Source: Lachnospiraceae bacterium (lineage in GTDB: Bacteria; Bacillota_A; Clostridia; Lachnospirales; Lachnospiraceae). Taken from it: a DNA stretch of 13,528 bases. Position 1 is the stretch's first letter. The number at the start of each line of letters is the position of its first letter. Shown here in pieces: positions 6,355-13,528 of this stretch. A program made the position numbers and the translations under genes. The notes below the pieces were generated by a model. That model made no database searches. It was not told the DNA's origin and was given only the letters and a program-made list of their open reading frames with translations. The stretch spans positions 1-13,528 of the forward strand of contig JAILPG010000193.1 in the NCBI GenBank assembly GCA_024699595.1, written 5' to 3'.

Positions 6355-7781
6355 AGGTATCACAGGATGTAAGAGATGCAATAGAATACAGGTTCACTCT
6401 AAGGGAATGCCTCATAGGTGACAAAGCCTTTTACAGGAAGGTCATCATGGTAGTGCTGCCCATGATAGTACAGAACACGCTTACAAACATAGTAAGTCTC
6501 CTTGATAATATCATGGTGGGACAGACGGGTACCCTGCAGATGTCGGCTGTTGCCATAGTCAACCAGCTGTTTTTTGTGTATCTCTTATGCGTTGTGGGTG
6601 CCATTGCAGGTTCAGGTATATACGGAACACAGTTTTACGGCAAGGGGGATATGGAAGGAGTCAGGATCACCCTGAGGTTTAAGTTTGCCGTAGGCCTTCT
6701 GCTTACTCTTATCTGTGTATGCATACTCTTATTATTCGGAAAAGATCTGATAGGCCTGTATATCTCGAGCGATACGAGTGCAAAGGATGCGGCTGATACG
6801 GTCAATTATGCGCTGTCATACATGCATATAATGCTCATAGGACTCTTTCCCTTCAGCTTAACCCTCGGATTTGCGGGAACCATGAGGGAGACAGGCCAGA
6901 CCGTGCTTCCCATGAAGGCGAGTATGACGGCAATGGTTATCAATTTTATATTCAATTACCTGCTGATATTCGGAAATTTTGGCTTTCCAAAGCTTGGAGT
7001 GCAGGGTGCAGCGATCGCAACGGTGATATCCCGCTTCTGCGAACTGTCGATCATCATACTGGGAACAGTCAGGAAAACAGACAAGTATCCTTTTCTTAAG
7101 GGACTTCTGTCTCACTTCGTGATACCGAAAAATATGGTGTGGCCGATACTGTCAAAGACCCTGCCCCTGTTTTTTAACGAGACTCTGTGGTCAATGGCTC
7201 AGGCTGTTTTACTGCAATGTTATTCTGTAAGGGGAATAAGCGTTATAGCTGCGATCAATATCTCAAACACGGTGTCTCAGATATTTAATGAGGTATTCTT
7301 GTCGATAGGCTTTTCTACCTCGATCGTAGTCGGACAGGAACTTGGTGCAAACAGACTTGTAAATGCCAGGAGATCTGCATACCGCATGATAACCTTAAGC
7401 CTTGCAAGCACTCTTATCATGGGTACATTACTGTTTGTTTTCGCACCCGCTATCCCGAGATTCTATAATACCGGAGCTGACATAAGGCTTCTTGCATCCT
7501 ATTTTATAAGGGTGGTAGCTCTTGTGATGCCGATAAATGCCCTTGCAAATATCCTGTATTTTATCATCCGCTCCGGTGGAAGGACTTTCATCACGTTCCT
7601 GTTTGACAGCTGTTTTTCCTGGGGTGTGAGCGTACTTGCGGCATTTTTGCTCACCCGTTACACTGATCTTCCCATTCTTCCGATCTATATAACCGTATGT
7701 ACGCTTGATATCCTGAAATGCGTCATAGGATCGATAATGATGAAAAAGGGTATATGGGTAAGGAATATAGTAAAGGATTAG
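6351..7781 (+). CDS. MATE-family multidrug/cation efflux transporter
   Basis: This 476-residue polytopic membrane protein has about 12 hydrophobic helices in two similar halves. MATE proteins export drugs or metabolites in exchange for Na+ or H+. Family signs include LPMIVQNTLTNIVSLLDNIMVG at about 36-57 with Pro37 and Asp52 in helix 1, repeated in outline in the second half as LPLFFNETLWSMAQAV. Others are GSGIYGTQFYGKGD at 87-100 and its counterpart IVVGQELGANR. The N-terminal ~28 residues are a cytoplasmic extension. The ATG overlaps the birA stop as ATGA, so translation is probably coupled. The purine-rich AGAGGG at 6331-6336 is rather far for a normal ribosome binding site. The substrate cannot be told from sequence. 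The pairing with birA looks like operon convenience rather than a shared pathway. Confidence 0.9.
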   Translation: MKVSQDVRDAIEYRFTLRECLIGDKAFYRKVIMVVLPMIVQNTLTNIVSLLDNIMVGQTGTLQMSAVAIVNQLFFVYLLCVVGAIAGSGIYGTQFYGKGDMEGVRITLRFKFAVGLLLTLICVCILLLFGKDLIGLYISSDTSAKDAADTVNYALSYMHIMLIGLFPFSLTLGFAGTMRETGQTVLPMKASMTAMVINFIFNYLLIFGNFGFPKLGVQGAAIATVISRFCELSIIILGTVRKTDKYPFLKGLLSHFVIPKNMVWPILSKTLPLFFNETLWSMAQAVLLQCYSVRGISVIAAINISNTVSQIFNEVFLSIGFSTSIVVGQELGANRLVNARRSAYRMITLSLASTLIMGTLLFVFAPAIPRFYNTGADIRLLASYFIRVVALVMPINALANILYFIIRSGGRTFITFLFDSCFSWGVSVLAAFLLTRYTDLPILPIYITVCTLDILKCVIGSIMMKKGIWVRNIVKD

Positions 7782-9061
7782 CAAAAACAGCTCTTTACTA
7801 TCTCTATGATCTTTTCCTGATCTTCTGGCTTCATGTTTATGTCACTTGGCAGGCACAGGCCTCTTTCAAAGATATCCATGCCGACATCTGAGAGCACTCC
7901 CTCATCGATGTAGGCGTTGCTTCTTGCCCTTGCCCATCCGTCCTTGTTGACAAAAGGATTGTTTCTGTATATGGGCTGCATGTGCATCGGCTTCCATATG
8001 GGACGTCCTTCGGCATTTAATGATGAGAGCGTATTTAAGATCTCCGTCGGACAGCTCTTTCCCTTTTCAGGGATATACAGAGCCTTTTTCTCATCTCTGA
8101 CCTGCCTGCACATTGCCTCTTTTTCTATCAGGATACAGCTTAACCAGTAATTAGGCTTGGAGTTTTCTTTATCGAATGGATTCATGCTTACGGGAAGATC
8201 CTTAAATCCTTCCCTGTATCTTTCATATATCTCTTTTTTCTGAGCGATATGCTCATCAAGATGCTTAAACTGCCCCCTTGCTATACCGGCTATGATATTG
8301 CTGATCCTGTAATTATATCCAAGCTCCTCATGCTGATACCAGGGTGCATCCTCTCTGGCCTGGGTAGAGAGCTTTCTTGCCTTATCGGCATCCTCTCCCG
8401 ATTCAGTAAGCAGCATACCGCCTGAAGATCCTGTTATTATCTTGTTGCCGTTAAATGAGATGATATTGTAGTCTCCAAAGGTTCCGGTCATCTTTCCGTT
8501 ACAGGATGCCCCAAGAGATTCCGCCGCATCCTCAATAAGAAGAGCACCGTGATCATCACATATCTTTCTAATAAGAGGAAGCTTTGCCGGAGTCCCGTAG
8601 AGATTTGCAAGGACCACAAGCTTAACATCGGGGAAGATCTCAAAAGCCTTTGAAAGTGAGACCGGATCCATATTCCAGGTATCGTATTCCGTATCTATAA
8701 GTACTGGCTCCCCGCCCTCATAGACTACCGGATTTACCGTAGCATCAAAGGTCACGTCAGAGCAGAATACTCTCTTTCCCGCAAGGGAGGCACCGGGTCT
8801 TCCTCCTCTGTAAAGTCTCTCCCCCGCAAGCTTTATCGCAAGATGCAGCGATGCTGTACCCGTTGCCAAAGCTACCGCATGTTTGCATCCGAGATAAGAG
8901 GCAGCTGTCTCCTCTAAAGCGTTTACATTGTCTCCCGCAGTGGTTATCCAGTTTTTGTCGAAAGCATCCTTAATATATTCAAGCTCCTCCCCGTGCATTT
9001 TGGGAGTTGCAAGAAATACCTTTTTTTCAAATGCCGCAAACTTATCCTTATCAGTAAACAT
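7778..9061 (-). CDS. DegT/DnrJ/EryC1/StrS-family PLP aminotransferase (probable amino-sugar synthesis)
   Basis: This 427-residue cytoplasmic, pyridoxal-phosphate enzyme probably transfers an amino group from glutamate to a nucleotide-linked keto-sugar for surface glycans. Visible motifs are the ATGTASLHLA phosphate-binding stretch (about 66-75), LIEDAAES with Asp178 against the cofactor nitrogen, and FNGNKIIT with Lys207 as the Schiff-base lysine. GGMLLT follows. The late PIWKPMHMQPIY and GLCLPSD segments recall bacillosamine or EpsN-type transaminases, but the exact sugar is uncertain. I chose the ATG at 9059-9061 because AGGAG (9070-9074) lies 8 bases upstream. An in-frame ATG at 9092-9094 would add 11 residues but lacks a Shine-Dalgarno and sits only ~20 bases from the predicted transcript start. 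The stop overlaps the convergent MATE stop. No other sugar gene lies nearby. Confidence 0.88.
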   Translation of the reverse strand: MFTDKDKFAAFEKKVFLATPKMHGEELEYIKDAFDKNWITTAGDNVNALEETAASYLGCKHAVALATGTASLHLAIKLAGERLYRGGRPGASLAGKRVFCSDVTFDATVNPVVYEGGEPVLIDTEYDTWNMDPVSLSKAFEIFPDVKLVVLANLYGTPAKLPLIRKICDDHGALLIEDAAESLGASCNGKMTGTFGDYNIISFNGNKIITGSSGGMLLTESGEDADKARKLSTQAREDAPWYQHEELGYNYRISNIIAGIARGQFKHLDEHIAQKKEIYERYREGFKDLPVSMNPFDKENSKPNYWLSCILIEKEAMCRQVRDEKKALYIPEKGKSCPTEILNTLSSLNAEGRPIWKPMHMQPIYRNNPFVNKDGWARARSNAYIDEGVLSDVGMDIFERGLCLPSDINMKPEDQEKIIEIVKSCFC

Positions 9062-9098
9062 CCGATCATCTCCTGTTGAATATTTAGTGCTCATCAGT

Positions 9099-9115
9099 GG
9101 CTGTTTATATCAGCC
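9099..9115 (-). promoter_or_regulatory. Hairpin at the 5' end of the aminotransferase transcript
   Basis: On the minus strand GGCTG (9115-9111) and CAGCC (9103-9099) form a perfect 5-pair stem with a 7-base A/T loop. The expected transcription start from the upstream promoter is about 9116, so the hairpin would begin almost at the first nucleotide. Such 5' hairpins can stabilise mRNA; a role here is inference. Confidence 0.4.
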
Positions 9116-9122
9116 GGCAATA

Positions 9123-9152
9123 ATTGTATATCCTGTCACATTTGCGTGTCAA
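9123..9152 (-). promoter_or_regulatory. Sigma-A promoter of the aminotransferase gene
   Basis: On the minus strand a perfect -35 box, TTGACA (9152-9147), is followed after 18 bases by TACAAT (9128-9123), a 5-of-6 match to the -10 box. This is the best promoter match noticed in the window. It lies 31 bases past the sbcC stop, so the aminotransferase is probably transcribed on its own, with a leader of about 55 bases to the preferred ATG. Confidence 0.7.
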
Positions 9153-9159
9153 TCATAGT

Positions 9160-9180
9160 GGGTACCCTGTGGGGGGACCC
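9160..9180. repeat. GC-rich inverted repeat between sbcC and the aminotransferase promoter
   Basis: The stretch contains the palindrome GGGTACCC (9160-9167) and a run of six G (9171-9176) followed by ACCC. GGGT (9160-9163) can pair with ACCC (9177-9180), enclosing an inner CCC/GGG stem with a TGT loop. It is much richer in G+C than its surroundings. There is no U tract on either strand, so it is not a standard intrinsic terminator. It could still hinder read-through from sbcC or be a protein site. Confidence 0.35.
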
Positions 9181-9183
9181 GGA

Positions 9184-11973
9184 TCACACATGCAAAACGG
9201 CAGTGCTTCCGCCCATTTTGTTCTTTTTAACGATTATCTGGTCATCGATCTTTTCCTTTAACTCTGAGACATGAGATATGATGCCCACAAGCCTGTTTCC
9301 GTCAGTCAGCGAGCAAAGCGCGTTGTAGGCAAGCTCGAGTGCATCAGAGTCAAGAGAACCGAATCCCTCATCCACAAAGAGTGTATCTACCTGAATGCCT
9401 CCGGCTGATGACTGTATCTCCTCCGACAGACCCAGAGCAAGCGACAGCGCTGCCATAAAGGATTCTCCTCCGGAAAGAGTCTTCACACTCCTTTCCGAGC
9501 CGTTGTAATGATCGATAACTCCAAGCTCCAAGCCTCTCTGTCCTCTTATGCTCTCCGCCTCTTCGATCCGCTTTAGTTCGTACTGTGCGCCTGACATTTT
9601 TAAAAGTCTTATGTTTGCCCTGCTTATTATCCTGTCAAAATATGTCATCTGGACATAAGTCTCAAGCATTATCTTTTCTTTGCCCTTTAATTTCCCGTTA
9701 GCGGTATCCGAAAGAGCCGTGATCTTTATAAGCAGGCTGTTTGTTTCCGAAAGCTCCTCTATCTTCTGTTTCAGATTTTCCTTTATTCTGTCATTTGCAT
9801 CTGTTGCGGATGAAAGCTCCTGAAGGCTTTTTAAGACTGTTTCTCTTCTTTTTGTAAGCTCTTCCCTTTTTTGCTTTTCCATGTCAGGATCGGTCTGTGA
9901 AGCATCCTTAAGAGAATTCTTATAGCCCTCGGCCTGGCCTTTTAAGCCGTTTAAGGCCTCAAGCTTCTTATTATAGGCTTCCAAAGCCCCGTTATGATCT
10001 TTTTCAAGGCTTTCGCATTTTTCCTTAAATTCATTTATCTTATCAAGCGCTTCTTTCCTGCTTTCGTATTCAAGCCCCGCTATGAGTTTTTCCCTGCTCT
10101 TAATGCTTTCTGAAAGCCTTGAAGCTCTTACTGCCGACCTTTCCTTAATGTCTGTCAGTTTCTTTTTATTATCCTCAAGCACTTCTTCTGCTTCAGGAAT
10201 GATACGTCCTAATTCTTCCTCTCTCTCGCTGTTTTTTTCAGCCTCTCTGATCAGGGCATTAAGATCGTCACTTTCTTTTTTAAGGAGCTCTCTTACCGCC
10301 TCCGCATTTTCAATCTCATCTTTGTCAGAAATAACCGTGCCGTATTTCGGATTTTCCTTTACAAGCCTGTTATAGAGCTTGTCCTTATCGGAGATCATAA
10401 GTGTCAGTGCGCTTCTTAACTCGCTTATGTGTTCTGAGGTTTCATGAACACGTTTTCTCGCTTTTTCGGATGAATCCTTTGCCTTTTTAAGCTCTGCATC
10501 GGTAGGAAGCTCTTCTGAGCATACCGCAGGCTTTGGATGTGTCTTTGATCCGCATACCGGACAGCACTCCCCGTCCTTTAAGGTTTGTGCAAGGATCCCT
10601 GCCTGACCATTTCTGTATTTTTCGTCAAGCTCCTCATATCTGTCATTGAGACTCTTAAAATCCGCCTCTTCGTTCTCATAATCCTTAAGGATCCCTTTTA
10701 GCTCTTCTTCCTTTTCTTTTATCTTATCGATCCTCTCGATCAGATCATCAATATCTTTTATCTCACCGTCAGTTTTATCCTTCTTTAATACCGATGTATC
10801 CTTATCGGTTTTTAACTTCTTAAGCTTCTCTTCTTCTTCCTTAAGTGAAAAGATCTCTGCTTCCTTTTTTTCCGAGTCGGCTGAAAGCTTCTCTGCTTCA
10901 GCCTTTTCAAGCTCATCCTCTTCAGTGAGCTTCCGTATCTGTGTATCAAGGCTTACAAGCTCATCATAATCCTCAAGCTTTGACTCGGTAAACGCTATCT
11001 GTTTTGACAGTTTTTCCTTATCTTTTAAGCTCTCCTTTTTTTCATTAAGTGTTTCCAAAGTTTCCTTAAGTTCTGTTTCCGTTTTCTTTAGATTTTCTTC
11101 CGTCTCATCCAGAGCTTCTCTTATCTTCTTTATGTTTTCAGCCTTACCGATGAGCTTGTTTAACTGTTCTATCTCCTTGTCAAGATCACCGTTTTCCTCT
11201 GTCAGGCTCTCTTTTTTGCATCTGTATTTTTCTGACAGTTCTTCCGTAAGCTCGATTACGGCTTCAAGAGTCAGTTCACCGTTTCTTGCCTTCTGTACGG
11301 TTTCTGACAGCTCCTCGTCCTGTATACAGACTATCCCGGCTATGTACTGATCTATGCTCTTTTTTATATCATCCGCCCGCTCCGATATACTCTTTCTCTC
11401 TGCTTCAAGATCATTCTGCAGCATCTGATAATAGGAGGTTTTAAACAGATTCCTGAATATGTCCTGTCTGGTCTTGGTATCAGCGAGAAGAAGCTTTAAA
11501 AAATCGCCCTGGGCGAGCATGGATATCTGCATGAACTGGCTTCTGTTCATCCCGAGAAGCTCCGTAACTGCTTTTGACACCTCCGTGTAACCCGTGGCAA
11601 TGACAGATCCGTCCGCAGTATAGAATTCTGCATTCTGGACCTGCTTTGCAAGTCCGCTTCCGCGCTTTGATGCTCTCATGTATTCGGGGTTTCTGCGGAC
11701 GACATACTCTGTTTTTCTGTGCACAAAGGTCATCTCAACCATGGTTTCCGTGTCGTCCGCGGCATATTTTGACCTGAGCATTGAGACTGATCTGTTGTTG
11801 CCGCTTGCTTCTCCGAAAAGCACGAAACAGATGGCATCAAATATGGTGGTCTTGCCTGCTCCGGTATCCCCTGTTATCAGATAGAGCCCTCTGTCTCCCA
11901 GCTTTTCCATCGGAATGGTCACAGAACCTGCATAAGGGCCGAAGGCGGAAATCTTTAATGATAATGGTCTCAT
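9184..11973 (-). CDS. sbcC: SbcC, Rad50-like ATPase subunit of the SbcCD nuclease
   Basis: This is a 929-residue SMC-like ATPase that works with SbcD to cut DNA hairpins and process blocked double-strand ends. The N-terminal ATPase half has Walker A GDTGAGKT (35-42) and the Q-loop region near LAQGDFLKLLL. Two long Glu/Lys-rich coiled-coil arms (about 180-460 and 490-790) flank a zinc hook, CPVC at 471-474, preceded by another Cys. The C-terminal half has the ABC signature LSGGES starting at 833, Walker B LFVDEGFG with Asp868/Glu869, and the H-loop SHV with His901. The length is somewhat below the ~1000-1050 usual for SbcC, mostly from shorter coiled coils. The ATG at 11971-11973 follows GAGG, which overlaps the sbcD stop, and the two genes are 9 bases apart, so translation is probably coupled. 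The gene reads to its stop without frameshift. Confidence 0.95.
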   Translation of the reverse strand: MRPLSLKISAFGPYAGSVTIPMEKLGDRGLYLITGDTGAGKTTIFDAICFVLFGEASGNNRSVSMLRSKYAADDTETMVEMTFVHRKTEYVVRRNPEYMRASKRGSGLAKQVQNAEFYTADGSVIATGYTEVSKAVTELLGMNRSQFMQISMLAQGDFLKLLLADTKTRQDIFRNLFKTSYYQMLQNDLEAERKSISERADDIKKSIDQYIAGIVCIQDEELSETVQKARNGELTLEAVIELTEELSEKYRCKKESLTEENGDLDKEIEQLNKLIGKAENIKKIREALDETEENLKKTETELKETLETLNEKKESLKDKEKLSKQIAFTESKLEDYDELVSLDTQIRKLTEEDELEKAEAEKLSADSEKKEAEIFSLKEEEEKLKKLKTDKDTSVLKKDKTDGEIKDIDDLIERIDKIKEKEEELKGILKDYENEEADFKSLNDRYEELDEKYRNGQAGILAQTLKDGECCPVCGSKTHPKPAVCSEELPTDAELKKAKDSSEKARKRVHETSEHISELRSALTLMISDKDKLYNRLVKENPKYGTVISDKDEIENAEAVRELLKKESDDLNALIREAEKNSEREEELGRIIPEAEEVLEDNKKKLTDIKERSAVRASRLSESIKSREKLIAGLEYESRKEALDKINEFKEKCESLEKDHNGALEAYNKKLEALNGLKGQAEGYKNSLKDASQTDPDMEKQKREELTKRRETVLKSLQELSSATDANDRIKENLKQKIEELSETNSLLIKITALSDTANGKLKGKEKIMLETYVQMTYFDRIISRANIRLLKMSGAQYELKRIEEAESIRGQRGLELGVIDHYNGSERSVKTLSGGESFMAALSLALGLSEEIQSSAGGIQVDTLFVDEGFGSLDSDALELAYNALCSLTDGNRLVGIISHVSELKEKIDDQIIVKKNKMGGSTAVLHV

Positions 11974-11982
11974 ATCGTTTCC

Positions 11983-13113
11983 TCACTTACTCCAGATGCT
12001 GTCTATGCATTTTTCCAGACATTTTCTCTGATCTTCATCCATCTGTGAGTTGTTCTGCATCTCATAAAATTCCGAAAAAAGCTCCGCCGGGGATCTTCTC
12101 TCCACATCCTGAAGCGGCTTTAACTCTCTGTTTTCCGAGGTGCGCTTATTATCATAGGATATCTTCATGATGTTTTCATAAATGATGCGAAGCTTCTGCA
12201 TCACATCCGGAATATCATTCTCATCGGTCAGGACAGCATGGATATAATCCTTTGTATCCATGGATATATAAAAATCTTTTTTGGTAAGCTCAAGATATGA
12301 GCCCCTTATGACCTTCATGTCATGAAGAGGCTTAAGTTCTCTTGTTCTTATACTGATATTTCCCTTTTCCCGCATATCGATCACAGTCAGGGATTTGTGA
12401 TGATCCGCCTCGGAAAAGGAATACTTAAGGGGTGAGCCGGAATACCGTACTGTGTCACGCATTACCTTCTGAGGACCATGCAGATGACCAAGAGCCACAT
12501 AATCAAAGTCATCAAAAACACTTACATCCACATTATCAAGCCCTCCGACCACAACTTCTTCGGACTCACACCTCTTTGCCCCGGTCACATACTGATGGGC
12601 TATGAGTACATTTCTCTCCGTATTATCGATCTCCATTTTTTGGACCGATACTCTCACGGCATCCGTATAATCACTGATCTCCTCATCCGGGAACAGATGT
12701 CTTATGACCGAAGGCTTTATGAAGGGCAGCATATGGATATTTACCGGTCCGTGTTCGTCATTCAGCCTGAAGGAAAGCGCATTTCCGTCATAGGAGGGTG
12801 AGAGATGGATGCCCGATGCATCGATCAGTCCTCTGTAACTTGAGAGTCTTACTGCGGAATCGTGATTGCCGTTTATTATAAAAGTCTCTATCCTTCTCTT
12901 TGCTATGTCAGATAAAAAGACGTCCCAGAGTCTGATCGCATCCTCCCCGGGTATGGTCTTATCATATATATCTCCCGCTATTAACAGAGCATCGGGCTTT
13001 TCTTCATCAATTATCTTTATTATCTCTGAAAGAATATATTTCTGATCCTCTGTCATGGGAAACTCATTTACTTTTTTCCCGAGGTGAAGGTCCGACAAGT
13101 GGATAAAACGCAT
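11983..13113 (-). CDS. sbcD: SbcD, Mre11-like nuclease subunit of SbcCD
   Basis: This 376-residue metallophosphoesterase is the nuclease partner of SbcC. The two-metal site is complete: Asp8 and His10 in LSDLHLGK, Asp48 in IAGDIYDK, Asn83/His84 in NGNHDS, His173 in IAHQYV, and His210/His212 in ALGHLHG. The C-terminal ~150 residues form the capping and SbcC-binding region and are less conserved. The length is close to the family norm. The ATG at 13111-13113 is preceded by AGGAGA about 9 bases upstream. An overlapping ATG at 13119-13121 is out of frame. The gene lies 18 bases downstream of a flavin reductase gene and 9 bases upstream of sbcC, so all three are probably co-transcribed. Confidence 0.95.
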   Translation of the reverse strand: MRFIHLSDLHLGKKVNEFPMTEDQKYILSEIIKIIDEEKPDALLIAGDIYDKTIPGEDAIRLWDVFLSDIAKRRIETFIINGNHDSAVRLSSYRGLIDASGIHLSPSYDGNALSFRLNDEHGPVNIHMLPFIKPSVIRHLFPDEEISDYTDAVRVSVQKMEIDNTERNVLIAHQYVTGAKRCESEEVVVGGLDNVDVSVFDDFDYVALGHLHGPQKVMRDTVRYSGSPLKYSFSEADHHKSLTVIDMREKGNISIRTRELKPLHDMKVIRGSYLELTKKDFYISMDTKDYIHAVLTDENDIPDVMQKLRIIYENIMKISYDNKRTSENRELKPLQDVERRSPAELFSEFYEMQNNSQMDEDQRKCLEKCIDSIWSK

Positions 13114-13131
13114 TCTGTCATGTCTCCTGTA

Positions 13132-13528
13132 TCATCTTTTTTTCTTTACGGAATAACCGAATCTGCCAAGCTTTTTTCCGAGAGTAAAATATTCCCCGTG
13201 TGAATAAGCGATAAGTCCGCACTTTTCAAGTGCAAATCTTCCGTTTTTGTCCATATGGGACTCATCAACAGTGACACCCAAGACCTCTGCCACGAACATG
13301 TCATGTGAACCGAGCGACAGGATATTTACAACCCTGCAGTAAATATTTACGGGGCTCTGTTCTATCGCAGGTGTATCCATGAACTTTGATACATATTCCG
13401 AAAGTCCCGTTTCCTTAAATTTGTCATGATCCTTTCCTGACTTTACACCGCAGTAATCACAGGCTCTTGCCAACTGTTCGGTGACAAGATTGATCACAAA
13501 TTCCTTAGTGTCAGAGATTATCCCGTGT
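13132..13528 (-). CDS. Flavin reductase family protein (C-terminal part, cut by right edge)
   Basis: The 131 residues in view continue in frame past base 13528 without a start, so the N-terminus is outside the window. A GTG at 13495-13497 is in frame, but residues upstream of it (HGIISDTKEF) already belong to the domain. FVINLVTEQLARACDYCGVKSG followed by KDHDKFKETGL is the hallmark of the FMN-binding split-barrel flavin reductase/flavoredoxin group. Next come a region resembling PVNIYCRVVNI and the late SHDMFVAEVLGVTVDE strand. The basic C-terminus ends VKKKR. Members reduce or bind FMN and serve as electron carriers or NAD(P)H:flavin reductases in anaerobes; which applies here is unknown. 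It lies 18 bases before sbcD. A functional link to DNA repair is not evident. Confidence 0.88.
   Translation of the reverse strand, partial: HGIISDTKEFVINLVTEQLARACDYCGVKSGKDHDKFKETGLSEYVSKFMDTPAIEQSPVNIYCRVVNILSLGSHDMFVAEVLGVTVDESHMDKNGRFALEKCGLIAYSHGEYFTLGKKLGRFGYSVKKKR

Noticed and set aside
7428..7784. Minus-strand open frame of 118 codons opposite the end of the MATE gene
   Set aside because: It overlaps the conserved MATE C-terminus and the aminotransferase stop, with no recognisable domain.
11781..12170. Plus-strand open frame of 129 codons across the sbcD/sbcC junction
   Set aside because: It lies fully opposite two clearly conserved genes. Its Cys/Ser/Arg-rich composition is typical of a shadow frame, and it has no Shine-Dalgarno.
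13495..13497. GTG as a start for the flavin reductase gene
   Set aside because: The frame stays open to the window edge and the residues before the GTG already fit the conserved flavin reductase domain, so the gene is cut by the edge.

Overview
The window looks like chromosome of an anaerobic Gram-positive bacterium of the class Clostridia, most likely a Lachnospiraceae relative such as Butyrivibrio or Roseburia. This placement is inferred from several signs: strong GGAGG ribosome binding sites, a YesM/YesN-type two-component system, a lipoprotein with a Thr-rich linker, a soluble monomeric [FeFe]-hydrogenase, a biotin ligase without a DNA-binding domain, and moderate G+C content judged by eye. 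No tRNA, rRNA, CRISPR array, insertion sequence, integrase or phage gene was found. Coding density is high and no stretch over 300 bases lacks a gene.

Left block (1-5343, minus strand). In transcription order this is a monomeric [FeFe]-hydrogenase, a YesN-type response regulator, a YesM-type sensor kinase, then, after a 172-base gap, the start of a YtfQ-like sugar-binding lipoprotein that runs off the left edge. The first three genes are separated by only 23 and 13 bases and look like one operon. The kinase/regulator pair next to a binding protein is the usual layout of sugar uptake control. The hydrogenase at the head is the unusual element. The 172-base gap holds a possible promoter and a leader in which ten bases are perfectly complementary to the Shine-Dalgarno region of the binding-protein gene.

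Middle block (5344-7781). A 138-base divergent region contains a near-perfect symmetric -10 element that reads TATAAT on both strands. Rightward from it lie birA (biotin protein ligase) and a MATE-family exporter, coupled by an ATGA stop/start overlap. The exporter ends tail to tail with the next minus-strand gene, and the two stop codons overlap within four bases.

Right block (7778-13528, minus strand). In transcription order this is the C-terminal part of a flavin reductase family protein (cut by the right edge), sbcD and sbcC, spaced by 18 and 9 bases, so probably one operon. SbcCD is the Mre11/Rad50-type nuclease that opens DNA hairpins and blocked ends. After sbcC a separate promoter (TTGACA, 18 bases, TACAAT) drives a DegT/DnrJ/EryC1/StrS aminotransferase, probably for amino-sugar synthesis. 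No other glycan gene is in view.

Most genes belong to well-known families. I see no clear candidate for a wholly new system. The points most worth a second look are the hydrogenase joined to a sugar-sensing two-component operon, the possible RNA switch in front of the binding-protein gene, and the symmetric divergent promoter.
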